From Chlorokybus atmophyticus (Eukaryota; Streptophyta; Chlorokybophyceae; Chlorokybales; Chlorokybaceae), in contig RHPI01002071.1 in the NCBI GenBank assembly GCA_009103225.1, positions 26,281 to 87,737 on the forward strand: 61,457 nt of DNA, given 5' to 3'. The notes beneath the pieces were generated by a model, which searched no databases, was not told the DNA's origin, and worked only from the letters and a program-made list of their open reading frames with translations. Numbering within the stretch: position 1 is the stretch's first letter; every line of letters begins with the position of its first letter. A program made the position numbers and the translations under genes. Of this stretch, positions 45,563-57,195 are shown in pieces.

Positions 45563-45950
45563 CTCAAAGCTGCACAAACGATTGTGGAACAGGCATCAAA
45601 AGGAGTGCTTCAGTTGTGGGCCGTGAGTGTTTCAGATGAAAACCAGCGGCGTTTTATCGGCACAGCCTTCACTTACGCCAACAGAGATCGCGTGCCGCTC
45701 CTGCTGACGGCACTTCATGTTGTAGACCTTGTTGGTGTGGGTGAAACGTTATGCTGCTCTCACTGCGGCACACCCGAGTTGTGGAGGCGATTCGTGTTTG
45801 TAGCATGGCAGCTGACTCCGCAGTTTTGCGATCCTCCAAACCACTCACGTATGCCCTGTCAGTCGCACGGTGGCATTCGACCATGGGGCCTTCTTTTATT
45901 GTTGGGTACTGTTGTTGTTCACGCATAGAGCTCGCCAGCCCATAGGCTGG
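45553..45950 (+). CDS. Trypsin/HtrA-like serine protease exon(s)
   Basis: After the CATTCCAG acceptor the frame reads AFLKAAQTIVEQASKGVLQL, RRFIGTAFTYANRDRVPLLL and TALHVV, the G-x-AF ... TA-x-HVV signature around the catalytic His of trypsin-fold proteases. A second frame from about 45751 carries AADSAVLRSSKPL, matching the D-x-AVLR catalytic Asp region, then LSVARW and VGY. The two lie in different frames, so an unseen short intron or a frameshift separates them. The Ser region may be at 48.7 kb or lost. Confidence 0.55.
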
Positions 45951-48560
45951 CGAGACTAATGCTTATTGCCATAGATGTAATGTGCATGAGGACGCACAAG
46001 CAGCAGTGCGCTTGTGCGTACCTGCAGTGCGCAGTTGCGGCGTCTTGCCCCTCGGGCATGACGCCGCCGTTGCCAGCAATGCTGGCGATGCCCAGAATCC
46101 GGGTAGCCGGCAGCCTTGCCACACGTGGCAAGGTTACAACTGCTGCGACTGAGGCCGTAGCAACTGTTGTTGTCGTTCCCTGGCGCTGTGAGCGTCAGCA
46201 TCGTGCTTGCTCAAGTGCGCGCCCAACCCATCCGCCCAGGGTTGCCACCGCCTCCGTCGCCACCATCGCAGTCCAAACTACTGTGGCGCTGCCTTGCGGC
46301 GAGCGTGCAAGCAGTGTTGTCTTCGTGGCAGCTAAAGCCTACGTGGTCAATCGCGCACTCTTAGTCGTCCGATGTGCATTTCGTACTGTCCCTTGCGGCT
46401 CTGCTAGTATGCACAGCCTCGATGAGGACTCTCATCTACGGCTGAGCCTCACTGCCAAAGTTTGATCTAGTCGAGCAAGCATGTGTCGAGAGCTAATCTC
46501 GTCACTAACATCAAGTATCATCCTGCTGCAAGCCCAGATGTGCTTCCTGACACACAGCTACGGTTTCGCCCAAAGCAGAGAATGCCGCGGCGGCGGAGGA
46601 CGCGGCGGAGGCGGCGGAGGAGGAGGATGGGCAGGAGGGGGTAGGGAGGCCACACAATGTCGATTTCTCGCCTTTCTGTGGCGTACAGAAGCCGCTGTTT
46701 GATTTTGGTTGAAGCAGTAAAGACCAAGCCTGCTAGGCCCAGTTGGACTTCTCCTTCTTCCCTGATGATGACTCGTGACGGAAGGGCAACGTGAATTGCT
46801 CCAGCTGGTAAGGGAAGGCTTATTGGTCTGCTTGCTACTACTGTTTGCATGGCTGTGTTTGCATGGTGTGACATGCATGCGCAAGCGCAGCACCGCATTC
46901 ATATCTGCCAGAGCATTGGGTTGCACCCAAAGCTTGTTCCGCACGTCTGGTGCGGTGGTGTTTGTTAAGCCAGATTAGTCAGTGCCGCGTTGTCTTTCAT
47001 GCTGTGGACACGCTTGGTTGAGAGCTTGCCAGGTGGCCCACTTCCCAGGCTTGCATTGCACGCAGGCAATGGACACAAGCCATGTCGCTTTAGTGTGTGT
47101 CATTTAAAGCACACAGTTGTGATCACTTGCGGTGTGACCGCGTGTTGTTGCTGGGCACAAGCGTTTCATATCATCATCTGGGCAAATGTTGCGCTGCCTC
47201 AAGATGAGTCCCCAGCAGTCCAGCCTGCGAGTGCCATATGGCTACATGTTTGCCCGCTTTTCAGCAACAGCAGATGAAAGAGGCAAATGCATGGATGCTT
47301 GCTTAACTCTGGATGGCTTTGTTCACTGTTGTTACAGCCCGCGGATAGCGCAGACACCCGCGACCACCGCCAGCCAATGTGTCGCACGCGCGTGCACGCG
47401 CAGCGGGTGGCAGTTTGTTAGGCATGACATCAATCTGGACACCATGTAAGGCGTGTAAGTGCAATGCAGGAACAACGCAAACACTTTGGCACTAGCGTAA
47501 ATGTGGCCATGAACGCGTGCGAGCGCATTTTGCACACACGCATACGCATGCCAATCACTGGCAAAAACGGGCACAACTTGTATTCACAGCCACAAGCAAC
47601 AGGAGCCTGCACCCTAATATGTGAGCTCTAGATCTGCAATGCATGAAGTTGTGGCCAAGCGCAAGGCACTGTAACAAGCTGTACATATATGTTGGAGCAA
47701 CCAACACAAGCTTGCGCGCTTGTGTTGGTTGTATGTGGCTTTGTGCTGTGGTTGACCAACAATGGAAGCACGTCAATGTGTTCTGCGACTTACATGTGAT
47801 CAATTGTGCAGGCTGAACTGGTTTATAGGCCTCGAGTTGTTGACGAACATACGCTTGCAGCTGTAATTGAGTGCTGTTGTTTTTATTGCTGTTGTACCTG
47901 CCTTTGTATCCCGATAATATGTTAACAGACAATGCATACTGTGGACAGCACAGCCTAAAGCATGTCTGTTGTTGCTTGTCTCAATGCAACTACCAGACCA
48001 AATCGCTGTTGTTATTCAGCTGCTTGCAGCACCAGTGACGGTAGTTTGAAGTGTGGTGTTATGCATCAGCAGTTGTGTGCTTGTGGTTGTACGTCACCAT
48101 CAAGCCAGAACACACAATGCGGATGGTTGTGCATGTGCGCTTGTTCATGCGCAATGGCAGGCACAGCCTCATGTGTCCATTTGACAATGCCATCGGTAGC
48201 ATATGTACATACAATGCGCGTGGCATATGCTCATGCACAGCGACTATCACCAGCCCACAATCATACCGCTCACAATTCACACTACCATGTAGTTCACCAC
48301 CGGGCTACTCTACTTATCTACCTACTACTGGTAACACCCCGTTAGCTATACAAGCATGCATACATGCACAGTTACGTCAGCATGACATCACACTGCGTGT
48401 GTGCGTGCATGTAACAACAACATTGAGTATGAAGCGCGAACAGTTGGTGGGCGGTTGTGCTTGCAGGTTACATGCTGATGCGTGATCCGATGTACATACA
48501 ATGCGAAACGGCAATGCACATGCATAGTGGCATGCACAGTCAGCAGCATGCAGAGTGACA
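45951..48560. other. Unresolved region, possible further protease exons
   Basis: GC-rich plus-strand open stretches (46.0-46.45 kb, Ala/Val/Thr-rich; 46.58-46.64 kb, Gly-rich from a GGC/GGA repeat; 48.05-48.4 kb) alternate with TGCA/CA low-complexity introns. None carries a recognisable domain. Two stretches around 48.3 and 48.6 kb share ACCGGG...ACCCCGTTAGC with a TGCA-rich tail, a local duplication. Confidence 0.3.
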
Positions 48561-48599
48561 TAGCGCATACCAACAACACCATTGTCAGGTTGACCACCG

Positions 48600-48918
48600 G
48601 GTTCATTCACTACCTCACACGCTGCACTATCCCTACCACCCCGTTAGCCATGTAAGCATGCACATGCATATGCATTCACCTGCACAACGGCCGTTAATTG
48701 GCGGCCCAGTCTTAGCCGAGGCAGCAGCAGCAGCAGCAGACCCAACGGACTCCCCCTCCTCCTCCGCCCACATAACCACCTCCACCCACAACTGCGTCAT
48801 ACACCCTGCTCTGGCTGTGTTGTTAGGGTTTGCGCCCATTAGCGCGCAGCATGCATACGCACAGCACGTCGCACTCCCTTTTCGCAGTGCTGTGTGGTCT
48901 CTCATTACTAGTACAGCA
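48600..48918 (+). CDS. Possible C-terminal protease exon cut by the LINE
   Basis: The plus strand reads PLIGGPVLAEAAAAA, then LAVLLGFAPISAQHAYAQHV and ALPFRSAVWSL. The GGPV and following G-F-AP-x-Q ... ALPF pattern is like the strand after the catalytic Ser in HtrA/Deg proteases, but the residue before GGPV is Ile, not Ser. The stretch ends where the LINE 3' tail begins. The assignment is tentative. Confidence 0.3.
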
Positions 48919-48919
48919 A

Positions 48920-49001
48920 CATCGTCACACATAGCTACGTACTGTCATCCATGCCTATTACATCGTCACACCAAGCTACGCACTGTCATCTCTGCCTATC
49001 A
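48920..49001. repeat. 41-bp tandem pair at the LINE 3' end
   Basis: 48920-48960 and 48961-49001 (CATCGTCACACATAGCTACG and CATCGTCACACCAAGCTACG at their starts) are about 85 percent identical. Short 3' tandem repeats are common LINE tails and can guide priming. Confidence 0.75.
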
Positions 49002-49031
49002 CTGCACAAGCACACTCACACGCCTACACAA

Positions 49032-50213
49032 CTACACTGCCGCAGCCGCCAGCACAGCGTCCGCTTCCGCCGTTGGTGCCGCCATCTGGACTGGGCCCCA
49101 GCCTGGTACCGCCGCTACGATTGCCGCTCCCCGTTCTAGGATGGTGATGCCCTGGGCACGCTGCAACGCGCATGACACGCGCTGCCGGTATAGAGCCAAG
49201 TAGCCCGACAGCCTGCTCAACGGCAAGTCACGTGTAGCCAGTGCCCTCCTAGCGCATGTGTCAATGACGTCGTGAAAACTCTGGCCCAGGGTGCCGTGCG
49301 TCTCGGCGGCGAGGGGATGAAATGTGTCGGCGGCGGGGTGATCGTGGTATTTCCGCCGCTTCGCCTGCTCCGCCGCCATCGCCGCGCCTCCCGGTTGCTC
49401 GCCGCATGCGGTGATCGTGACATCTAAGAGCATGCGCGTATCTCGACCGGGTTCGAAGGCCACCAAATCCACTCGCCTCCCTCTCGTCTCACCCGGCAGT
49501 ACCGGCATAAACCCGCTCTGCTCCCTGCTGACCGAAAACCCTGCGTCACGCATCACACCATATACCTCGTCGCGCAACGCGTCATGCGTCGCTGTGCGGC
49601 ACCTCCCAAAAGGGCAGCGGAGTAGGTGCGTGCCCTCGGCCGTGAGCGGCCACCCGCACAAGCAGTGCTCGACGTTGACCAACAGCGGGTGCGGTAGTCC
49701 CAGCAGCGTCCTAAGCGCGGTCCGGAAGATGTCGGCGGAAATGCGTAGTGCCGGGAAAAGTGGCAAGGCCGACAGCCACGCGCCAGCACCGACACCCGAA
49801 GCCGATTGACGCCGCGCTCTGTCGGTGGTAGCCGCGGTGGCATTGAATCGGTCGACCAATGCGGCGTCGACCATGGCGGAGATGTCCTCCTGCAGCTTCC
49901 GCGCTTCCACGCGCGCCAACGCCGACAAGGGCGGAAGTGTGCGGCGTGCGCCGATGGTGGCAGCAGCTGCGTGGCAGCTCTCAAATCGCGTTAAAACAAA
50001 ACGCCGACGTCGGCGCTGTCGATGGCGTCGACGAAATGCGGTGATGGAGGGGCGGTGAAACGGCGGCGCAGTTGGCATGCCGCTGCGGCCCATCCGCCGA
50101 CGTAAGCCGCGGGTGCATGCAGGCAGCTGCAGCGCAGCCCTAAACCGCCCGATCGAATGGGCAGCAAGATCTGGGCCGTCACGCGCTCTGCACGGTGCGA
50201 CGCCGCCGGCCAC
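49032..50213 (-). pseudogene. LINE C-terminal part with CCHC and endonuclease
   Basis: The frame contains VEHCLCGWPLTAEGTHLLRC (C-x-C-x8-H-x4-C by eye, the gag-like CCHC of R2-type elements). The nuclease core follows as GRRVDLVAFEPGRDTRMLLD, a PD-(D/E)xK-type restriction-like endonuclease with the two Asp spaced as in R2. The C-terminus runs through FHDVIDTCARRALATRD. A shift at a T-rich stretch (GTTTTGTTTTAAC, about 49990-50005) separates it from RT. Confidence 0.8.
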
Positions 50214-50749
50214 GCGGGCGACTGCACCAGGGCCCGGACCACACCCTGAAGCGCGCCGTCAAAAGATGCCAAAGCCGACCGGAAAGTCGGTGTGGGGGCG
50301 ACCGTACGTGTGAGGTAGCCCGGGCGTGCCGCCACGCACTTAGTCAGCAGGAGCAACGCCACCTGAGTGTCCGGCAGGGCCTGAATGGCCGGCAGATCGT
50401 CCATAAAAGCCTGCAAGGACTTCTGACAATGCGCTTCCGCAAAAGATACCGTACCAACCGGCACACCCAGGGCTATGAGGCCATCATTGCAACGCGCGAC
50501 GCTGGCCTCTACCTCGAGCAAGCGCAGGGCGGCCGCGTCAGCGCTATAAGCGGCCGATTTGTGGAGGGCGACGTGGAGGCCCACACACGCCATCTCCGCT
50601 GTGAGCGCGCGTGATGCTGTTGTCACCTCGTCGGGGGGGCCGACCAGGAAAGTGTCATCAGCGAACGTAACAGCACGTGCACAGCGGTAATTCGGCAACA
50701 CACGTGCCACCACGCGGGTGTGCACCAAAGCATACAGAAAACCCGCCAA
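49991..50749 (-). pseudogene. LINE RT, catalytic and thumb part
   Basis: PLAGFLYALVHTR-type start, then AVTFADDTFLVG with the FADD catalytic box, KSAAYSA, a thumb region, and SGGLGLR, a LINE landmark. It is joined to the N-terminal RT part by a frameshift at the RQG motif. Confidence 0.85.
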
Positions 50750-52083
50750 TGGCCTTGTCTAATTCCCGTCGATGATGGGATGGCAATGACGTCCGCGCCA
50801 CGCCGGTACCACAGGGTGGATGGGGCGCCATACCACAGTCTGACAAACGGAATGTAACCCGCGAAGGGAGAATCTCGGAGCTCCGCGAACATTACTGCGC
50901 GATCAACGGTGTTGAAAGCATTGGAGATATCCAGCCGCAAGATAACATTGTCTGGATGCGCCTCGGACCAGACGCGTAGGCCGTGCGCCACGAGCTCAGC
51001 CCCAGACCTTGTGGCCACGGCGTACTGCCATGGCTCAAAGAAATCGGCCAACGCCGGGCGGTCTTGAGCCAGCAAGGAGCGTGCCACCAGGCGCTGCAGG
51101 ACATCTCCCACTGCGATCGGACGGACACCCGCAGCAGCCGAAGCCGGGTCTTTGCGAAGGGCTGATAAAGATGACGTGGCTAAAGCGGAAGCCACCAACG
51201 CTGGGACCAAACCGGTCACAAGCAGCTGACACATGTTATGAAACTGACTCCATGTCGACGTGTGCGTGGCGCCCGCCAGCAGGATGTCTCGCATGTGTTC
51301 GTACGTCCACCCGGACGGATCAGGAGCAGTGAGACGGCGCGCCGTGAGCAGGCTGTCCCTCAAAGTAGTGGCGGACAACTCAAGCACTTCGGTCGGAATA
51401 AAATCAGGCACCCAAGCAGGCACAGGGTCAGCTGGGACCGGATGGAGACGGCACAAAGCGGCCACTGTTGCGTCGTCGGCCGGTGCCGGCGAGGATGGAG
51501 TCAGTGCCGCGGCAGCTCTGCTCAGCTGGCCTGCGTGGGCGAGTGCGATGGCACGGCGAACATTCCAGTCAGATGGGCGACGACTGGCCGCCGCTTCAGT
51601 CGACATGCGGCGTGTTGCTGCTGCAGCCGCAGCCGCGGTACGATCGGCCCAAAGTCCCTCCCAGTCGCCTGATTCAAACCGCCGGCAACGGTCGCGGACG
51701 GTACCTTTAACGCGTCGCTGGTCCTGATCGTGGCACGCCGTCAGTAGAAGGCGTGGCAAAAGCAGCCACAAATCCCAGCCGTCCGTTTCGGCTGGAGACG
51801 CTAGGATGCGCGCTAAAGCCAGCGCCGCGCAGCGTGACACATCGATGCGCGCGCCATAAGGCACATGCAACAAGCTTCGGGCGCCGTCAGGTAGGAGGTC
51901 CGTGGCTAAGTCGCGGCTACGTAGCCACTGCCAGGCCGTAGCCGAGGGCGGAACAGGCGGCATGTGGCGTGCTGAGGCAGCAGGAGCGGCCGCCTGCGCG
52001 CGTGCGGTGGAATCACGGCGGGCTTGGCAAGCTCGGGTGTGGGCGGCCAATCCTGCCGCAGTGGCGCACACGCGGCTGCACAA
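50623..52083 (-). pseudogene. LINE N-terminal part: zinc finger and RT fingers
   Basis: It begins in CVLCSRVCATAAGLAAHTRAC, one C2HC finger as in R2-like proteins. RT follows with APDPSGWTYEHMRDILLAG, LRKDPASAAAGVRPIAVGDV, ILRLDISNAFNTVDRAVM (first catalytic Asp) and SSTGIRQG. The frame breaks straight after RQG near 50755, where the next frame resumes PLAG. Confidence 0.85.
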
Positions 52084-52170
52084 AACGCAGCGGCCACCAC
52101 CTCGATCGGGAGAGGGTGCCGGCGGGTCGCCGGATCCGGAAGGTGACGCGTCCGGGCGCGCCCTGGGGCC

Positions 52171-52998
52171 TCAGCCGCCTCGACGCGCAGTAGGCACAGC
52201 CGCAGGAGTCGATGACGAAGCCGGCGCAGCGGCGGCCGCCGGCGGCCCGGCGGGTGGTGGTGGTGCGGCAGCAGGGACCGCGGGACATGCTTGGGTGGCC
52301 CGAGCTGCCTCGTCGCAGGCCGCACGATCGGGTCGGGGATCCAACGTGTGGCGGGCTAGCGGCGCCGCCGCTGCCTGGACGTCGTCGGCCGCTGGTTGGA
52401 CGGGTGGCGGCGCCGGTGGCGCTGGCTCCGGAGCCTGCGGCTCCGTCGTCGTCTCAGTGGTTGCAGTAGTGGGCCCTGGCGGTGTCGTCGTGGAGGCCGG
52501 AGCAGTCGCCGTCGCCGCCTCCACCGTCGCCAGGGGAGCTGGTTGCTGGGGTGCTGCTGTTGTTGCCGTGACGGGTGCTGCCAGGGGCGGTGGCTGCTGA
52601 TCTTCATCAGACGAGGAGGAGCTGTAGGAAGGGCCGGACGCCATGCCAAGGTCGCTGCTGCATTGTGGAGAGCCCGGGCATGGGCGGACGGAGCGGCGTG
52701 CCTGTCGAGGGCGGGCACGCTTGCGTGGGCGGCTGGGCGAGTCGCTATCGTCCATTGGCGTGGGGCGGTCACTGCTACCTGCACCTGGCCTAACAGCCCT
52801 GTACAACCTCCGCTCTAAGAGCTCACCTTGTGAAGCCGGCTCCCGCTGTCCTCCCCCACGCCGTCCACCACCCCTATCCCTCCCGTGCTCATGCACTGCT
52901 CGCCCTGGGGACGAAGCTGCACCACTCCCAGCTGCGCCTGGCCCTCCTCCCCCACCTGGCCCAGGCGGTTGCGCGCTGCGCCGCCGCATGCCGGCCAT
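52171..52998 (-). pseudogene. LINE 5' region, Pro/Ala/Thr-rich
   Basis: A 275-codon frame of low complexity (PPPPAGPPAAAAA, SSSSSDEDQQPP, RPRKRARPRQARR) ending in a stop just before the zinc finger frame. It may be the disordered N-terminus of the LINE protein, put out of frame, or a separate ORF1. No domain is seen. Confidence 0.5.
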
Positions 52999-54048
52999 TC
53001 CCTCAGGGCGTAATCAGGCCTCTCTGTAGTACACACTCTCAAACCATGCATGCGCATGCATACTGTGTTGTGTGCAAGTTGCAGTGTGCACGTTACCACC
53101 ACAGACACACAGGCTTGGACATGTGTCTGTGTGTGCGTGTGGAAGGGCCTCCAGGCTTGGTTAGCACAACACGCCCGCGCACAGCAGAGCTCACTACCAC
53201 TCCTTATGCAAATGTTCATACAAATTGGGCGGACTACACACATGAATTGGCAGCAAGCATTTGCTACTTCTTCCATGTACAGGCCCTGAAATCTCCCAGA
53301 TGCCGCCATCAACTCAGCTAGTACACAGTAGGACAGTTTGCTCCATGTCACCACTGCCAACACCGTTGCCGACACAACATGCACCAACAACTCCAACTGC
53401 AGCTTTGCTGCTTGTGGTGAGAGCAGTTGTAAAAGCAAGATGACGACAGGGGGAAGTATTGTGTGCGGCAGAACAGAAGAATAGATGCAAGCAACTGCAC
53501 ACGCGCACTCAGCAGAGTATACGTGGTATCTCATGCCACACGTGCGCACACGCAGACGCGTGTCTGTGCTGGCTGCAGACGTGTGACTGTGTGCATGTAC
53601 ACAAATGCACACAGCAAACCTGCTAAGGCATGTCATAATATACACATAGACGCGCGTGCACACATGCATGGCTGTGAGTGTGCACCTGTGCATGTACATG
53701 TGTACATGCCCTTGAAGTGCGGTAAGTTAAGTTAACCCGTGTGCACGGTTGTGAGCACTCTGATGCATGAGGATGTAGCTGTGTGTGCATATACGTGCAT
53801 GTGCGCATGCATGCAAGCCTGTGCGCACTCATGTGCGTGTGTCTATGCATGAAGACCACGCATGTGTGTATGTGAGCAAGTGCGTGCAAATGCATGTTTC
53901 ACACTGCATGTGTGCGTTGTTACCTACCTGTAACCATGACTCGGTTGGTGGCAAACTCGATGTTGGACCAGGTGTGTTATCACACATTGGTGCGGTGTGG
54001 CCATTGCGGATGACGGATGATTGCCACAAACGCTTCCTTCTTCTCTCG
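52999..54048. other. TGCA-rich spacer between LINE and ATPase gene
   Basis: Dense TGCA/GTGTGC/CATGCA low complexity, especially 53560-53920. A minus-strand frame near 53300-53460 (AELMAASGRFQ) could be an exon but lacks support. Confidence 0.35.
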
Positions 54049-56369
54049 CTATTGCTCGAGGGTTTTCTTAAGGGCCCCAACATCTTCCTCCCAGCCTTCA
54101 GATTTGTTAGCCTGTGCCTTTAGAATGTCTAGCTGCACTTGCTCAATAGCTTGCTCGGCGCGATTCCTGCTTTGCATTGCGGCAAACTCACTACGCAGAA
54201 CTTGTTGCCTTTGATCTGCTTCTTCGACAGGCGGTAATTTTGACTTTGCACCCTATCAACGTGCACCACAAGATCAACAACAGGTTGGCAAGAGCATCCT
54301 CGCACACCCATGACAACATCAACTACAAACCTACACACATGCATCATGCCCATTGCCTCACCCGGCTGCTTTGTGTAATTTGACGCATGATACACAAGTG
54401 CATTGAGGTCGGTGCAGTTACGAGCATTGCTGCTTCGTCTTCAAGGACAAATGCACCTGGTAAGTCTTGTGCCCACTCCGAGGACGTTTGAACACCAAGC
54501 AAGTTGGCTGCAATCATTGCAACAAACGCTGCTGCTGATACTTTCTGCAGCAGGTAGTCCGCACCCACAGCGAAACATGTAGAGTCCTCAATTGCATCAA
54601 CGGCTGTGGCATAATCTTTGCCACTGAAGCCGCCATTCTGCGCAGGCGTATAACCCAACTTGACTTCGGTTTGAATGGGAATGAGAAGAGTCTGCACAGC
54701 TGCGCAGCAACAACGTTCATCAGAAAACTTCCTGCTCTTGTCTCAATCTCGGAATGCTTAGATGCCCATAGCCTTCGTGCTTTAATAACACTATAAATCA
54801 TCGCCACATGCCACATGCAATCCCTTCAACCCTTCTGCAGTTGTTGGTACTCACCTCGCTGCCATGACTTATAGCGCTTAAATCTGATGACGGCATTTTA
54901 GAGTACATGTGCATTTCCGCCACATGCCTGCGGACGAACACTGCCGTTGATTAAACATGTCTGAACCTGCGTGTAAAAACTGAAAGCTATTCAAGATAAC
55001 AAATGAGCTATCTGTCGTAAACTTACATTGTATACGAACGTCCAATCGTAATCGCTGAGAATACCACTTGTCCCGCTCATTTGCAATTGCCTGGCAACGT
55101 ATTCTCGCGCATCCCCTTCCGCAAAATCGCCATCCGTATATGTGGTGGACTAGCACGCCTACTCCTGCACATACACCATGCACATGAGTCAGCAGCTAGA
55201 CCAGTCAAGGTGCATGACATCAATTTCAATATGTCATCAACCAAAACACAATTGTGGTCAAGTCACAAGTGTCAGAATCCGAATCACATTATACATTCCC
55301 TTCAATAACACACTTGAATGGATTCACAGCAAACACTTACTTGTACTTGTCTAATTGCGCTCAACACAACAAACACATGCTATTGCCATGCTGCCACAAT
55401 CCCCACCGGAGCGTGCACGCCTTGCAACAACTTACTTCTCTTGATGAACTTGAGAATGCGTATTCCGAGGATGCGAGTATGACATGGCTTGGTCCCTCTT
55501 GCTTGGTGATCCGCACAAAGAACCTAAGAAGGTGGTTAAGCTCCTCATGGTAGTAACGAGACCACGCCATGATGACGTTTGCCTCGACAATAATCAAAAC
55601 AGGGATGTCGCCAGCAGTCGCCAACGTGCCCTCTCTCCGTGCCTTCGTCCATTCATCCAGTACAACATTGTATACGTCCAGCACCGCGTGCAGTGAGATG
55701 GGCTCTGCTTCCATTTGCTGCAGTGCAGTCTCGCTGTTGAAGAAAAATATGTCATAGCCTCTAGCTTGCTGAGGCCAATCAACGGACCACTTTGGGCGAG
55801 ACATAAAGCCTCGAACACGCGCGTCACCAGAGTCCAGGGCTTTCTAGTGGCCAGCCTCGCGGTGGTTCTTTTGGCAGCTAAAGACCAATGGCTGGCACAG
55901 GCAGTGCAAGCAATGCTTCTGCCATCTGTTGGGGTGTGGACAAGCATGTTGCTCGGCCATCAATGTAACAGCGGATACTCTGTGAACCCGTTGGCGCCTT
56001 CATGAACGCCTTGAGGAGCATGGTTTTACCACACGAGCGCGGGCCGTTGATAATAGAAATGCCTTCAGGGTGGTTGCTGCAAAGCATGTGCAACTGGTCC
56101 AGCTCATGTTGGCGGTTCAACAATTCTTCTCGTGTGACGGGTCCTGCAGTAACGGAGTGACTGACCGTCAGTCAGATTAGGCCAACCGTTGCAGTCATCA
56201 TCATCACATGCATTGCACAGTACGTCTTGTCTACATGCATACACAACCACCCAGCAATTGAAGCCAGGCAGGAGACCCAGACCCAGACCCAGACCATGCA
56301 ATACCTACAAGTCAAAGGCTTGATATTGCCACCGCCGTTGGTGCCGCCGATGGGTGCAGCGGTCGCCAT
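54049..56369 (-). CDS. Archaeal-type P-loop ATPase with C-terminal coiled coil
   Basis: Minus-strand exons include: MATAAPIGGTNGGGNIKPLT (from 56369); an exon starting 56143 with NRQHELDQLHMLC and Walker A SIINGPRSCGKTMLLKAF; an exon ending 55436 with ARGYDIFFFNSETALQQM, Walker B-like IPVLIIVEANVI and sensor-1-like HVILASSEYAF; 55149-55027 (DGDFAEGDAREYVARQLQMS); then CGGNAHVL followed by an in-frame TAA; 54.7-54.4 kb (VDAIEDSTCFAVGADYLLQK); and a last exon ending at 54049 with a Gln/Glu-rich coiled coil (EFAAMQSRNRAEQAIEQVQL). The layout fits the archaeal ATPase/MNS-STAND group known from plant and algal organelle-type proteins. The usual Walker B DE is VE here. Exon 1 is uncertain: a basic Ala/Ser-rich frame from 56629 upstream would suit an organelle transit peptide. 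Confidence 0.65.
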
Positions 56370-57195
56370 GCTGATTTCCAAACGAGGGGTACCAGCAGCG
56401 AAGGCGCACCAACAAGTTTATGCTTTGTAACTAGTCGTCCTTGTCGTACTTGCCGTCGTTGTTGCTGAGAAAAGATGTAGGAAGGAGGAAGAGCAGGAGA
56501 TGCTATGTCGCCCCGAACACAGCAAGTGCTGCGTTTTTGCAGCCAGAACCTTGTCGCACTACCCAGACGATGAGGCCAGTCGCAAGAAGCCACTGCTGGC
56601 AGCATTGCACGCGCGAGAGACGACGCCATGACAGCACGCGCGCCCAAGAGGAAGACCACCTTCCCACTCATCACTTGCTCCTGCCTCTGTTGCTCAGCAC
56701 TCAACGTGTGCGAAAGCGATGACAAATCTGCCGCAAGCAACCATGCACGGTCAGAGAGAGCAATCGAGCGAGAAAGAGAGACTGCGCACGAGGATCTGGG
56801 CGACGCGACCCGGTCGACGCAGAGCGGCACGGCTGTACGCCCAGCTGGGAGAAACGCTAGCCCGAGGGTTGCGAGAGCTCGGCACCGGTCACGGGAGAGG
56901 GCCTGCAGGGCCAGGGAGCCAGTGGAAGACACGAGCTGCACGCTTCTGACAGCAATGCATGCGCACACTTGATAATGCAATATACATATTATCCCTCATT
57001 TATGCTTACCAAAGACAAGAGAACATCCAAACATGTCGTTGATAATTGTAAGAAATTATACATCCTAGTGTGCTAGTTCCGATGTACAACCTAACAATCT
57101 TTAAGCACTGGATACATATCACATGTACACACGGTTTTTCAACCAAGTGTACACTTATATTGCAACACTGCTCAACGTACTGGTGGGGCCTGGGA
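56370..57195. other. Upstream region of the ATPase gene and spacer
   Basis: The minus-strand frame from 56629 (MASSLARAMLPAVASC, Arg/Ser/Ala-rich, no acids at the start) looks like a transit peptide but could not be joined in phase. From 56990 to 57195 nothing is seen beyond the 3' flank of the next gene. Confidence 0.35.

Larger units (their letters stand above)
48919..52998 (-). mobile_element. LINE with restriction-like endonuclease (R2/NeSL/Utopia-type architecture)
   Basis: A GC-rich minus-strand element, about 4.1 kb. The order is Pro/Ala-rich N-terminus, one C2HC zinc finger, RT, CCHC motif and restriction-like endonuclease, then a 3' end with a 41-bp tandem pair. Such single-ORF, C-terminal-endonuclease LINEs are the early-branching non-LTR group. 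Clade assignment needs a tree. It is not in rDNA here. Confidence 0.85.

Noticed and set aside
50077-52818. Many plus-strand frames of 60-232 codons opposite the LINE
   Set aside because: GC-rich antisense shadows of the minus-strand LINE, with no domains of their own.
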